Source: Dromaius novaehollandiae
Lineage: Eukaryota; Chordata; Aves; Casuariiformes; Dromaiidae
Direction of reading: 5' to 3'
Length of the DNA stretch: 64,000 bases
Assembly: GCF_036370855.1 (NCBI RefSeq)
Contig: NC_088130.1
Location: forward strand, 14,785,543-14,849,542
Numbering within the stretch: the first letter of the stretch is position 1; every line of letters starts with the position of its first letter. The notes beneath the pieces are model-generated. The model saw only the letters and a program-made list of their open reading frames with translations, was not told the origin of the DNA and ran no database searches. Shown here piece after piece: positions 46,664 through 58,691 of this stretch. The translations under genes were made by a program, and so were the position numbers.

Positions 46664-49600
46664 CCAGAGAGAGAGGGAGAGAAACAGACCCAGAGAGAGA
46701 GAAAGAGAGAAACAGATCCAAATCCAGAGAAAGAGAACCAGATCCAGATTCAGACAGAGAGAGAGAAAGAGGGAGAGAAACAGACCCAGAGAGAGAGAGA
46801 GAGAGAAACAGATCCAGAGATAGAGAAACAGATCCAGAGAGAGAAAGAGAAACAGATCCAGACCCAGAGAGAGAGAGAGAACTAGATCCAGATCCAGAGA
46901 GAGAGAGAAAAAGATCCATAGAGAGAGGGAGAGAAACAGACCCAGAGAGAGGGAGAGAAACAGACCCAGAGAGAGAGAGAGAGAAACAGATCCAAATCCA
47001 GAGAGAGAGAACCAGATCCAGATTCAGAGAGACAGATAGAGTGAGAAACAGATCCAGAGAGAGAGAGAAAAAAAAACAGATCCACAGAGACAGAGAAAAA
47101 AATCCAGAGAGAGAGAGAGAAACAGATCCAGAGAGAGAGAGAGAAAGATCCAGAGAAACAGATCCAGAGAGAGAGAGAGACAGAGAGAAACAGATCCAGA
47201 CAGAGAGAGAGAAACAGATCCAGAGAGAGAGAGAGAAACAGATCCAGACCCAGAGAGAGAGAGAGAGAAACAGATCCACAGAGAGAGAGAAAAAAAGATC
47301 CAGAGAGAGAGAAACAGACCCAGAGAGAGAGAGAGTGAGAAACAGATCCAAATCCAGAGAGAGAGAACCAGATCCAGATTCAGAGAGAGAAAAAAAAACA
47401 GATCCGCAGAGAAAGAGAAAAAAATCCAGAGAGAGAGAGAGAGAAAGAGATCCAGAGAGAGAGAGAGAGAAACAGATTGAGAGAAAGAGAGAGAGAGACA
47501 GAACCAGATCCAGATCCAGAGAGAGACAGAGAGAGAGAGAAACACATTCAGATACAGAGAGTAAGAGAACCAGATCCAGAGAGAGACACACAGAGAGAGG
47601 AACAGATCTAGATCCAGAGAGAGAGAGCAACAGATCCAGAGAGAGAGAGAGAGAGAGAGAAACAGATCCAGAAAGAGAGAGAGAAAGAAACAGATCCAGA
47701 TCCAGAGAGAGAGAGAGAAATAGAGAGAGAGAGACCGAGAAAGAGAGAAACAGAGAGAGAGAGAGAGAGAGTAACAGATCCAGAGAGGGAAAGAGAGAGA
47801 AACAGATCCAGAGAGAGAGAGAGGGGGGGGGAGATCGAGATCCACAGAGGGCAACAGAGAGAGGGAAACCAATCCAGATCCAGAGAGAGAGAGAGAGGGA
47901 GAGAAACAGATACACAGAGAGAGAGAGAGAAACAGATCCAGAAAGAGAAAGAGAAATAGATCCAGAGAGGGAAAGCGAGAGAAACAGAGCCAGAGAGAGA
48001 GAGAGAAGCAGATCCAGGTCCAGAGAGAGAGAGAGAAACGGATTCATAGAGAGAGAGAGAGATCCAGAGAGAGAGAGAGAGAGAAAGATCCAAATTCAGA
48101 GAGGGATGAACAGATCCAGAGAGAGGGAGAGAAACAGATCCAGAAATAGAGAGAGAGAGAAACAGATCCAGATCCAGGGAGAGACAGAGAACCAGATCCA
48201 GATCCAGAGAGCGAGAGAGAGAGAAAGATCCAGAGGGAGAGGGAGAGAAACAGGTCCAGAGAGAGAGAGAGAGAGAAACAGATCCAGATCTAGAGAGAGA
48301 GAGAGAAACAGATTCATAGAGAGAGAGATATCCAGAGATAGAGAAACAGATCCAAATTCAGAGTGATAAAAAGATCCAAGGGAGAGGGAGAGAAACAGAT
48401 CCAGAGAGAGAGAAAAAGATCCAGAGTGAGAGAAACGGAGAAAGATCCAGATCCAAGGAGAGAGAAACAGATCCAGAGAGAGAGGGAGAGAGAGAGAAAC
48501 AGATCCAGATCCAGTGAGAGGAACAGAAAGATAGACAGAGAGAAACAGATGGAGATGCAGAGAGAGTGAGTGAGAGAGAAACAGATCGAGAGAGTGAGAG
48601 AGAGAGAGAAACAGATCCAGAGAGAGAGAGAAAAAGATCCAGAGAGAGAGGGAGACAAACAGACCCAGAGAGAGAGAGAGAGACAGAGTGAGAAACAGAT
48701 CCAGAGAAAGAAAGAGAGTGAGAAACAGATCCACAGAGAAAGAGAAAAAAATCCAGAGAGAGAGAAACAGATCCAGAGAGAGAGAGAGAAACAGATCGAG
48801 AGAAAGAGAGAGAGAAACATTCAGATGCAGAGAGAGAGAACCAGATCCAGAGAGACAGAGAGAGAGAAAGAGATCCAGAGAGAGAGCAAGGGAGAAACGG
48901 ATGCAAATCCAGGGAGAGACAGAGAACCAGATCCAGAACCAGAGAGAGAGAGAACCAGATCCAGAACCAGAGAGAAAAAAAGATCGAGATCCAGAGAGGG
49001 AGAGAGAGATATCCAGAGACAGAGAGTGAGAAACAGATCCAAATCCAGGGAGAGAGAACCAGATTCAGATTCAGACAGAGAGACAGATAGGGAGTGAGAA
49101 ACAGATCCAGAGAGAGAGAGAGAGAAAAAAATAGATGCACAGAGAAAGAGAAAAAAATCCAGACAGAGAGAGAAAAATAGATCGAAAGAAAGAGAAAGAG
49201 AGAGAGAGAACCAGATCCAGAGACAGGGAGAGAGATCCAGATCCAGATCCAGAGAGAGACAGAGAGAGAGAAAGAGATCCAGATCCAGAGAGAGAGAGAA
49301 CCAGATCCAGAGAGAGAGACAGACAGATACAGAACCAGAGAGAGACAGAGAGAGAGAGAGAGAAACAGAGCCAGGTCCAGAGAGAGAGAGAAACAGATCC
49401 AGTGAGAGAGAGAGATCCAGAGAAAGAGAGAGCACAACAGATGCAGAGAGAGAGAAAGAGAGAAACAGATCCAGAAAGAGAGAGAAAGAGGAACACATCC
49501 AGACCCAGAGAGAGAGAGAGAAACAGATCCAGAGAGAGACAGAGAGAGAGAACCAGATCGAGATCCGGAGAAAGAGAGAGCGGGAACTTGATCCAGATCC

Positions 49601-50472
49601 GGAGAGAGAGAGAAACAGATCGAGAGAAAGAGAGATACAGATACAGAACCAGAGAGAGCCAGAGAGAGAAAGAGAGAAACAGAGCCAGGTCCAGAGAGAG
49701 AGAGAGAACCAGATCGAGAGAAAGAGAGAGAGAGAGAGAAAGAAACAGATCGAGAGAAAGAGAGAGAGAGAGAAACAGATTCACATCCAGAGAGAAAACC
49801 AGATCCAGAGAGAGACAGAGAGAGAGAAACAGATCCAGAGAGCGTGGGCAAAACAGATCCAGAGAGAGAGAGAGAGAGAGAGACATACAGATCCAGAGAG
49901 AGACAGAGAGAACAAGAGAGAGAGAAACAGATGAAGGTCCAGAGAGAGAGAGAGAAACAGATTCAGAGAGAGAGAGAGAGATCCAGAGATAGAGAGAAAC
50001 AGATCCAGAAAGAGAAACAGATCCAAACCCAGAGAGAGAGAGAAAAAGATCCAGAGAGAGAGAAACAGATCCAGAGAGAAACAGATCCAGATCCAGAGAG
50101 AAACAGATCCAGACAGAGAGAAAGAAACAGATCCAGATCCAGAGAGAGAGAGAGAGAACAAGATCCAGATTCAAAGAGAGAGAGAGAAAAAAAGATCCAG
50201 AGAGGGAGAGAAACAGACCCAGAGAAAGAAATAGAGAGAGAAAAACAGATCCAGAGAGAGAGAGAAAAACAGACCCAGAAAGAGAGAGAGACAGAGAGTG
50301 AGAACCAGATCCAAATCCAGAGAGAGGGAACCAGATCCAGAGAGAGAGAGAGAGACAGATATAGAGTGAGAAACAGATCCAGAGAGTGAGAGAAACAGAT
50401 CCAGATGCAGATCCAGAGAGAGAAAGAGAGAGAAACAGAGCCAGAGAGAGAGAGAGAAAGAGATACAGAGCC

Positions 50473-50503
<31 letters not shown>

Positions 50504-53500
50504 CAGATCCAGAGAGAGAGAGAGAGAGATCCAGAGAGAGAGAGAGAGAAACAGATACAAATTCAGAGAGTGATGAGCAGATCCAGAGAGAGGGACAGGA
50601 ACAGATCCAGATCCAGAGAGAGAGCGCAACACATCCAGAGAGAGAGAAACAGATCCAGAAAGAGAGAGAGAAACACATCCAGATCCAGAGAGAGGGAGAA
50701 ACAGATGCAGGTCCAGAAAGGGAGAGAAACAGATGCAGAGAGAGAGAGAGAGAGAAACAGATCCAGACCCAGAGAGAGAGAGAAACAGATCCAGAGAGAG
50801 AGAGAGCGCAACAGATCCAGAGAGAGAGAGAGATATCCAGAGATATAGAGAGAGAAACAGATCCAAATTCAGAGAGAGAGATGAACAGATCCAGAGAGCG
50901 GGAGAGAAACAGATCCAGAAAGAGAGAGAGAGAGCAACAGATCCAGAGAGAGACAGAGAAAGCGAGAGAGAACCAGATCCAGAGAGAGAGAAAGTAACAG
51001 ATCCAGAGAGGGAGAGAGAAACAGATCCAGAGGGAGCGAGAGAGAAACTGATGGAGAGAAAAAGAGAGAGAGAGAGAAACCGATTCAGATCCAGAGAGAG
51101 AGAGAGGAAGAGAAACAGACCCAGAGAGAGAGAGAGAGAAAGAGCCAAATCCAGAGAGAGAACCAGATCCAGATTCAGAGAGCGAGACACAGAGTGAGAA
51201 ACAGATCCAGAGAGAGAGAAAAAGATCCAGAAAGAGAAAGAGAAACAGATCCAGACCCAGAGAGAGAGAGAGAGAGAGAGAATTAGATCCAGATCCAGAG
51301 AGAGAGACAAAAAGATCCAGAGAGAGGGAGAGAAACAGACCCAGAGGGAGAGAGAGAGAGAAAAAAAAACAGATCCAAATCCAGAGAGAGAACCAGATCC
51401 AGATTCAGAGAGAGAGAAAGAGAGAAACACATCCAGAGAGAGAGAAACACATCCAGAAATAGAAAGAGAAACAGATCCAGACCCAGAGAGAGGGAAAGCG
51501 ATCCAGATGCAGGTCCAGAGAGAGAGAAACAGATCCAGAGACAGACAGAGAGAAATAGATTGAGAGAGAGAGGGAGGGAGAGAGAGAGAGAATCAGATCC
51601 AGAGAGCGAGGGAGAAACAGACCCAGAGAGAGAGACAGATCCAGATCCAGAGAGAGACAGAGAGAATAAGATAGGGAGAAACAGAGGCAGAGAGAGAGAG
51701 AGAAACAGATTCATAGAGAGAGAGAGATATCCAGAGATAGAGAGAGAGAAACAGATCCAAATTCAGAAAGTTATACACAGATCCAGAGAGAGGGAGAGAG
51801 AAACAGATCCAGAAAGAGAGAGAAAGAGAAACAGCTCCAGATCCAGAGAGAGGGAGAGAGAAACAGATGCAGGTCCAAAGAGAGAGAGTAACAGATCCAG
51901 AGAGAGAGAGAACCAGACCCAGAGCCAGAGAGAGAGAACCAGACCCAGACCCAGAGAGAGAGAAAAAAAGATCCAGAGAGAGAGAGAGAAACAGATCAAG
52001 AAAGAGAGAGAAAGAGAAACAGATCCAGACCCAGAGAGAGAGAGAGAACTAGATCCAGATCCGGAGAGAGAGAAAAAAAGATCCAGAGAGAGAGGGAGAG
52101 AAACAGACCCAGAGAGAGAGGGAGAAACAGATCCAGATGCAGATCCAGAGAGAGAGAGAAACAGATGCAGAGAGAGACAGAGAGAGAGAAACAGATCCCG
52201 GGAGCGAGGGAGAAACAGATCCAGAGAGAGAGAGAGAAACAGATCCAGATCCAGAGAGAGACAGAGAGAACAAGAGAGAGAGAAAGGTAGAGAGAGAGAG
52301 AGAGCGCGCAACAGATCCAGGTCCAGAGAGAGAGAGAGAAACAGATCCATAGAGAGAGAGAGAGATCCAGAGATAGAGAGAGAGAAACAGATCCAAATTC
52401 AGAGGGAGTGATGAACAGATCCAGAGAGAGGGAGAGAAACAGGTCCAGAAAGAGAGAGAAAGAGAAACAGATCCAGATCCAGAGAGAGGGAGAGAGAGAC
52501 AGATGCAGGTCCAGAGAGAGAGCGAAAAAGATCCAGAGAGAGAACCAGATCCAGACCCAGAGAGAGAGAGAAACAGATCCAGACCCAGAGAGAGAGAGAA
52601 ACAGATCCAGAGAGAGAGAGAGAGCAACAGATGCAGAGAGAGAGAGAGAGAAACAGATCCAGAAAGAGAGAGAAAGAGAAACAGATTGAGACCCAGAGAG
52701 AGAGAGAAAAAGATCCAGAGGGGAAGAGAAACAGACCCAGAGAGAGAGAGAGAGAAACAGAGCCAAATCCAGAGAGAGAACCAGATCCAGATTCAGAGAG
52801 CGAGACAGAGAGTGAGAAACAGATCCATAGAGAGAGAAACAGATCCAGACCCAGAGAGAGAGAGAACTAGATCCAGACCCAGAGAGAGAGAGAAAAAGAT
52901 CCAGAGAGAGAGGGAGAGAAACAGACCCAGAAAGAGAGAGAAAGAGAAACAGATCCAGATCCAGAGAGAGGGAGAGAGAAACAGATGCAGGTCTAGAGAG
53001 AGAGAGTAACAGATCCAGAGAGAGAGAGAACCAGATCCAGACCCAGAGAGAGAGAGAAACAGATCCAGAAAGAGAGAGAAAGAGATCCAGATCCAGAGAG
53101 AGAGAAAAAGAGATCCAGAGAGAGAGAGAAACAGATCCGGGGAGAGAGAGAGAGGGAGAAACAGATCCAGAGAGAGAGGGAGAAAAACAGATCCAGATCC
53201 AGAGAGACAGAGAGGGTGAGAAACAGATCCAGAGAGAGAGAGAGAAACAGATTCAGAGAGAGAGAGAGAACAAGAGATAGAGAAACAGAGCCAGAGAGAC
53301 AGAGAAAAAGAAATCCAGGTCCAGAGAGAAACAGATTCATGGAGAGAGATATCCAGAGATATATAGAGAGAAACAGATCCAAATTCAGAGGGATGAACAG
53401 ATCCAGATAGAGGGAGAGAAACAGATCCAGAAAGAGAGAGAGAGAGAAACTGATGCAAATCTGGAGAGAAAGGGAGAGAGAAAAGCAGATCCAGAGAGAG

Positions 53501-53610
53501 AGAGAGACAGGGAGAGATCCAGATATTGAGAGAGAGAGAGAGGGAGGGAAACAGATCCAGAGAGAGGGAGAGAACCAGATCCAGATCCAGAGAGAGACAG
53601 AGAGAAAAAA
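46664..53610. repeat. GA-rich satellite, right block
   Basis: 6.95 kb of cagatccag-type satellite without the array's standard left edge (gagaaccagatcc then gtgagagg) at its start. It is not divided by LTRs, so it is probably the pre-existing satellite flanking the amplified array. Contains a G8 run near 47,825. Many long frames on both strands are compositional. Confidence 0.95.
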
Positions 53611-54581
53611 ACTGTGGTGAAGTGGGAAACCACGGGTGGGCAAGGGGCTCCACCTCGCACAGTCATAAAGACTACTAGCTATGATCCGGAGGCTTTGGTT
53701 GGGACAGCTGATTGGTATAGCCGTAAGTCTGGGGAAACCCCTCTAGAATATGCAACTTGCGTGTCAGAGGATGGGGGTGATTGCATTCTTCTCTTAGGTT
53801 CGGAGGCCTCAGGGAACTGGGGGCCAGGGGTGTTTGTCTGGTGCCCAGTGGGATCCTGCATCTCTCACCCACCGCGTAGCAGTTTGGTGTAGTAGTGTGC
53901 CTCGTTTAGAGAGAGGCGAGGCAGCCCATCTGCCAGCAGGAACAATAGGAGAATTAACCCGGGGATTTCTAAGAGCTGCCATGGAGCAGTTGTGTGAGCT
54001 TAGAGGACTTGGCTGGGGCCCTTTGGGGAACATTCCCCTGGATTTCCCCTATGGAAGCCCATGCCGATCGGGTCCGAATGGGACCCTTAATAAGGGGTGC
54101 TACACCCACTGTAAAGCTTGCACTGATTAGTGTTAAGAATGAGCTTCAGAATGTGCCCTTGACGTGGGGAGAGGTGAGTCATCGGGCTCTGACCTTAGTT
54201 CGGGCAATGGGGGCAGAGAGTGAAGCTCCCCGTGGACCAAAGCCAGTCCGGGCAGTGACTGCCCACACTGTTGAATCAAAAGAAAAGAATAGAGAAACGC
54301 CTCAGTCCTGGAATGCAGAGGCAGTTAAACACAGGAATGATTTGTGGAGGCAAGCCCTTAAGGCAGGTATTCCTAGGGCAGTTATACATGGAATGCCTAT
54401 TCCACAGCTGCAGGCACTGGTGGAGGCCTTTCTGAAGACAGAACTGGGTTGCCCCGACCCAGGCGGGTCCCCGTCTGCTCCCCCAATAGGGGTGGACCAG
54501 CAGAATCCTTTTTCCGGTAGTCCACATAATGAAGTTTGTGAGGAATTGCGTCGGATAACTGGGGCGGATTCAGGAAACTAG
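53611..54581 (+). pseudogene. gag remnant of second ERV
   Basis: Gag-like protein spread over at least three frames: KTTSYDPEALVGTADWYSRK near 53,660-53,730, then SLTHRVAVWCSS..GELTRGFLRAAMEQL (about 53,860-53,995), then a long frame to TAG 54581 with PLIRGATPTVK and ALKAGIPRAVIHGMP. It has the Trp/Pro-rich, helical look of capsid, but no CCHC zinc knuckle was seen before protease. Called gag by position and style; frameshifts near 53,850 and 54,000. Confidence 0.6.
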
Positions 54582-54670
54582 GTCTGCCTGAGTCCCAGAC
54601 AACGGTCCCTGTCTGGAGGCTACAGGCATTTCAGTGGGATAATAAGGGGGGGGGGGGGCCTCGTGTAGTA

Positions 54671-55240
54671 TTGCCCACCAGAGTGATGTGTGTTCCAGTG
54701 CGATTTTTTTTTTTAATAGATACAGGGGCTCAAATTTCTTTAATCACAGCTGATGTGTGGCGTCAGGTTGGAGGATGGAAATTACATAATCAAGCTGTTT
54801 GGATTCAGGGTATCAAAGGGAAACCCTGTCGAATTCCATTAGTGCAAATCCATCTCACCCTTCCTGGTGAGAAAAGATCCAGACAGTACGTTATGGGAGT
54901 AGGAGAAGAAAATTTGTTAGGAATAGACATTTTAGTTGGGCACAGATGGGTGACCCCTCAGGGACATGTTTGGACATTTGGGGACACCAGCATCCCCCAG
55001 AATAACACCTCACCTATGATAAGCAACAGTCGGCTCCTGAATAAGGCACCCCTTCTCCCTCCTAGCAAAGTAGTTAATGTGAGGCAATACCCCATTGCCC
55101 CCATAGCACGAGCAGCCGTAACCGAAGCAATAAAAGATTTACAGCAGAGGGGTATTATAGTCCAAACTCATTCAACATATAATTCACCAGTTTGGAGCTC
55201 AAATCAGAACAATAGATACAGAATTCTGGAGACTTGGTGA
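54671..55240 (+). pseudogene. protease and N-terminal reverse transcriptase, second ERV
   Basis: A T-rich start leads into LIDTGAQISLI, the DTGA catalytic motif of retroviral aspartic protease, then flap-like IQGIKGK and LLGIDIL, the conserved C-terminal protease motif. After a PPSK linker, RQYPIAPIARAAVTEAIKDL and GIIVQTHSTYNSPVW match the first part of retroviral reverse transcriptase. The frame ends at TAG 55238-55240, and the polymerase YxDD core and RNase H are missing. Protease is nearly complete but has no start of its own, normal for a protein made by frameshift or readthrough. Confidence 0.85.
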
Positions 55241-55773
55241 GTGGCTCCATAATAAGAGGGGACACTGGGGCAGAAGACCTCTGGCAAGCAGCAACTGCTC
55301 GAGGATGGCCTTTAAGTAAGTTAGCAGCACGGGATATTGTAGCCAGTTGCCCAGAATGCGAAGGTAGAACTCAAGATCATATTAACTTGCTTGCTCCGGG
55401 GTACCCTCAGGCCAATGGAATGGTAGAGCGAGCAAACGGATTGCTAAAGCGGCAGCTTCATTTAAAGAATGCCCGATGGGGTGATAGGCTCTGGACATCT
55501 GTTAGAATCCTGAACCAGTGACTTGGGCCTGCTGGTAGCCCCTTGTCACAGGCTTTTCTACCTGTGACAGAACAGCTCTTTCCCCAAAGAAACTCGTTAG
55601 AACTTGCCACCTGCTTAGCACCCGGTGTCAAAGTACAAGTCCGACTCCCAACTATGGGGACTGTTGAAGGTATTTTAAAGAGACCTAAGGGTCCTCGATC
55701 CTGGATAATAGCCCTCGAAGGAGGGAAGGAAATTCATGTTCCACAGGCTTGGGTGCGCCTCCCCAAGACCTAG
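55241..55773 (+). pseudogene. integrase ends, second ERV (catalytic centre deleted)
   Basis: The frame has a DLWQAATARGWPLSKLAARD-like N-terminal domain with CPEC, then jumps to YPQANGMVERANGLLKR holding the catalytic Glu. Both catalytic Asp residues and about 90 intervening residues are missing. A TGA at 55519-55521 interrupts the frame, which then continues as PGVKVQVRLPTMG and SWIIALEGGKEIHVPQAWVRL, an integrase C-terminal domain, ending at TAG 55771-55773. Confidence 0.8.
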
Positions 55774-56809
55774 TTTCTTTTGTTTTTCAGGCTCATGTTC
55801 GAGCGCAAGAAGAAAAGTCGCTGGCTCCAATCCCTTCACAAACGTGATTAGGACTCCGAATGCTGACGCCAGGATGGGAATGGGTACTAATAGTTGCTCT
55901 GGTAATTCTAGCAATGTGTGTGCTGGGCCTCGAATATTGCTTCTCAAAATTAACAGAGTGATGTGTCTGGCGGCTGTGTTGTCAAACGGAACCAGCCGAG
56001 CCAGTGAACCTACCACCCAACATCTTGAAAATAATTTAATCCTACAACAAATTCATAAAATTGGCCAACTAATTAATGAAACCGCCATAACAGCCTGCCT
56101 GCATACACCTGGGTCAGTGGATGAGGCGGCACTGAAAATCCATGCATACCCACCTTCTGACTGGGGAGAATGCCTCCTCAGCCTCTGGAAGAAGACTGGC
56201 TCATTTACCTTAGCTGCGTAAGTAGTAAACAGTAAATATTCCTGGCCTGCACACTGCTGGAATGACACCACCGTTTGTACTGACGATTATCTTAGTAGCA
56301 AGGTTTCTAGACCTTGTTCTTCTCTCCCTTGGGGGTTAGCAGCTGACACTAGTGATTGGGACCGAGGGGATCATTCTGTCCTGGAGTCAACAATGCCAGA
56401 TAGCATACCTTGGTGTATAGAGCGACCTTCCAAGTTCGGCTCAAATTGTGAAAGTGCATGCCATTACCAGTATAATAATGATACCTACCCTGGAGACCCT
56501 CGAACAATGAACTTCAGCAAAAACTGTGGTACTGATTGCACCTGGGGAAATGGGTTTGGATGTGCATTTCGTTCCTGTGCATGGTTCGTCTCTAACAATC
56601 CCAGAGGATCTCCGTGGAAACCCCTGACCTCGTGGATATTCCCAAAGAAAACACATACCTGGAACTGTTTAATTAATTTTGACACCACTTCACCCCAAGA
56701 CCATTACCTTCTACGTTATCCTCCAATTGCACGGGCTGTATTCCAAGGTCGATTGTGTTTTAAGTATTCAATGCCACATACTCCGTATCTGTATCGCATT
56801 GGTGATTAG
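55736..56809 (+). pseudogene. env surface subunit remnant, second ERV
   Basis: Overlaps the integrase end in another frame, as retroviral env often does. One frame runs from 55,736 to 56,809 with a TAA at 56219-56221 and a TAG at 56807-56809. It is rich in Cys and in Asn glycosylation sites (SNGTS, INETA, NNDTY, NFSKN). No clear signal peptide was seen at the first ATG. No function can be assigned beyond position and style. Confidence 0.7.
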
Positions 56810-56828
56810 CCTGAGTTAGGTAAAAAAG

Positions 56829-57605
56829 ATGGTCTCTGGCCCACTACCAATACCCAATTGTAATGTTGCTGATGTCCCTGCCCCGAAAGGCATGGCCTGG
56901 GCTTGTAACAATCAACATCTTTATAGCACTCTCCCTGCCTCGTTAGGAGAAGTCCAATGTACCCTAGTAGTACCGCTTTTGTGTCCTGAAAGCTACTATC
57001 CAGGGCTACCATCTGCTCCTTTAGTCATGAGAGTTCATTCCAAACAGGCACCTACCCTTCTTTGGCGCAACCTCTCTCGGGGAGAACAAGTAAAAAAGAA
57101 AATAGCATGGGTATTTGAGGGACTTTTTGCTTGGTATTATGGTATTACTAGAAACCGCGTATCAATAGCGGAGCTGTCAGACCAACTCGAGCTATTAGCT
57201 AATGCTTCCACTCGGGGAGATGAGCTCCTCAACGAACAGTTACAAGCCACCACTAAAATGACTATTGCAAATAGATTAGCCTTAGATTCAATGTTATTGC
57301 GACATGGTGGACTATGTATGTATGTAAACATGTCAGCAGAACAATGCTGCATCTATATCCCAAATGTAACTGAACCACTTTCTAACCAAATCAAAAGCAT
57401 GCATAAGGTCACAAATGATTCAGCCTGTACCCGGGGAAATCTATATGATTCCTGGTTTGGACACTTAATGGAATGGATAGGACTAAATTTTCAAGGATGG
57501 TTGAATAGGTTACTGCAATTTATATTATCTGTGTTGCTATTATCTATTGTAATTTGCATTGCTTTTGGATGTATTCGTCGTATTATTGAACATTGGGTAT
57601 TATAA
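56829..57605 (+). pseudogene. env SU C-terminus and transmembrane subunit, second ERV
   Basis: A 258-codon open frame, shifted against the SU frame near 56,815. In order: Cys-rich SU end, a basic KKK before a hydrophobic AWVFEGLFAWYYG (possible fusion peptide; no consensus furin site), a heptad-rich helix (LSDQLELLANAS), an immunosuppressive-domain-like ANRLALDSMLLRHGGLC followed by nine residues and CC, a glycosylation site NVTEP, a membrane span (LQFILSVLLLSIVICIAFGC) and a short tail. This is the most intact ORF of the element, but it is separated from a start and from most of SU. Confidence 0.8.
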
Positions 57606-57848
57606 ATTAAATATGTGTGCCTAAAATCAACAAGCCATGTACCTGAAACCCTAGAAAGTGACACTGTTACAACTATCTATACCCCTGTGTAAGTAAGAGG
57701 TGTTCTCACCACCACTACACAGTATGGAAGGTGTCAATGGAGTTGAGGGGTGGGAACGTGGGGGGATGCTCCTAGCTTCCCCTCCCGCCAATCTGGTGCC
57801 AGTTACAAGCAGTTTGCATTCCTGTGCTTCACTCTCTGAAAGGGAGGA

Positions 57849-58691
57849 TGTCAAGGCTTTGAGATAAGGCCTGCTTGGGCACCAGGACCCTGGGAAACAA
57901 AGCCTCCTCTCACTGCTGGGGCAGTGTTAATTAGGGTGGTCTGGACTATCTCCTCCTCCTCAGGACCTTGGGAGATAACACCTGCTTTCACTGCTGGGGC
58001 AGTGTTAATCATTGCGGACTGGAATTAACTCCTTCCTACCCGAGCTATGGGATCTCTCCTTGGGACCACCACTGCAAGAGTAAAGCAGTCATTCGCAGTC
58101 ACAAACTCCTTTCTCCAGTGCTGAAGAGTGCGCAAGGCAGCTAGCCTGCCCTTGGGGGTGTTCGGCTATTCCCCCCCACACACCCCATGACTGTGGGTGC
58201 GATCGTCATAACAACGACGGAGGAGAGTTGAACCCTGCAGCAGCCAAGAGCTAGGGACTGCGACTGCATGAAGAGACCTGCAACTGGCCTTGCGACTCCA
58301 CCTCCACCTTCCCCTGAAGGGTATAAATAGGTTGGCCCCAGAGGCTGTCTTTGGCTCTTCGCGGGTGACAGCGGGTCTGCCAACTTGCGGATCCCCTCGG
58401 GACGGGGACGCCCTCCTGCAGTTACTTCCCTGGGATTGAGTGTACGTTGGCTGCTCAGGCAACGCGTGGGTAAGATCAATTGGAATTGGAAAATAAGTAT
58501 TCTAGTTGAACTAAGTTTCTGTGGATAAGAATTGTTGCTTTGTACTGTTGTAACTTGTGTAGTAAATGTAGATCTTTAAAATAAGTTGTGGAGTCACGCA
58601 GTAAATCTCCTTCCTCCCCTCCTCCCCTCCTTCGCACCACACGAAGTCCTCACGGTCCGGGACTGAAAAGATAGTCAGTCATCCCGCAACA
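57849..58691 (+). mobile_element. 3' LTR of second ERV, 843 bp
   Basis: Begins tgtcaaggc just after a polypurine stretch (gaaagggagga) and ends cccgcaaca against satellite. A TATA box tataaat is at 58322-58328. U3 holds two 78-bp direct repeats (57883-57960 and 57961-58038), each with cactgctggggcagtgttaat. No canonical AATAAA was seen; aaaataag near 58,577 may serve. About 240 bp of non-coding sequence separates env from the LTR. Confidence 0.82.
57883..58038 (+). repeat. two 78-bp direct repeats in LTR U3
   Basis: Start positions 57883 and 57961 (caggaccctggga and caggaccttggga), with 21 shared bases at 57911-57931 and 57989-58009. The copies have diverged. Tandem U3 repeats upstream of the TATA box are commonly enhancers in gammaretroviruses; that role is inference here. 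Confidence 0.75.

Larger units (their letters stand above)
53611..58691 (+). mobile_element. second ERV, 5'-truncated, unrelated to the array ERV
   Basis: A 5.1-kb provirus remnant in the same satellite with gag, protease, RT start, integrase ends, env and a 3' LTR. No 5' LTR or primer site was found; the left end (tgtggtgaagtggg) abuts satellite. Protease and RT style and a gamma-like env immunosuppressive region differ from the class II array element. I place it only loosely (class I or III-like). All genes are broken. Confidence 0.85.

Noticed and set aside
46618-48366. 582-codon Arg/Glu-rich frame resembling RS-domain or octapeptide-repeat proteins
   Set aside because: It starts in the LTR and runs on through satellite. 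The residues are translations of GAGAGA and AGATCC only.
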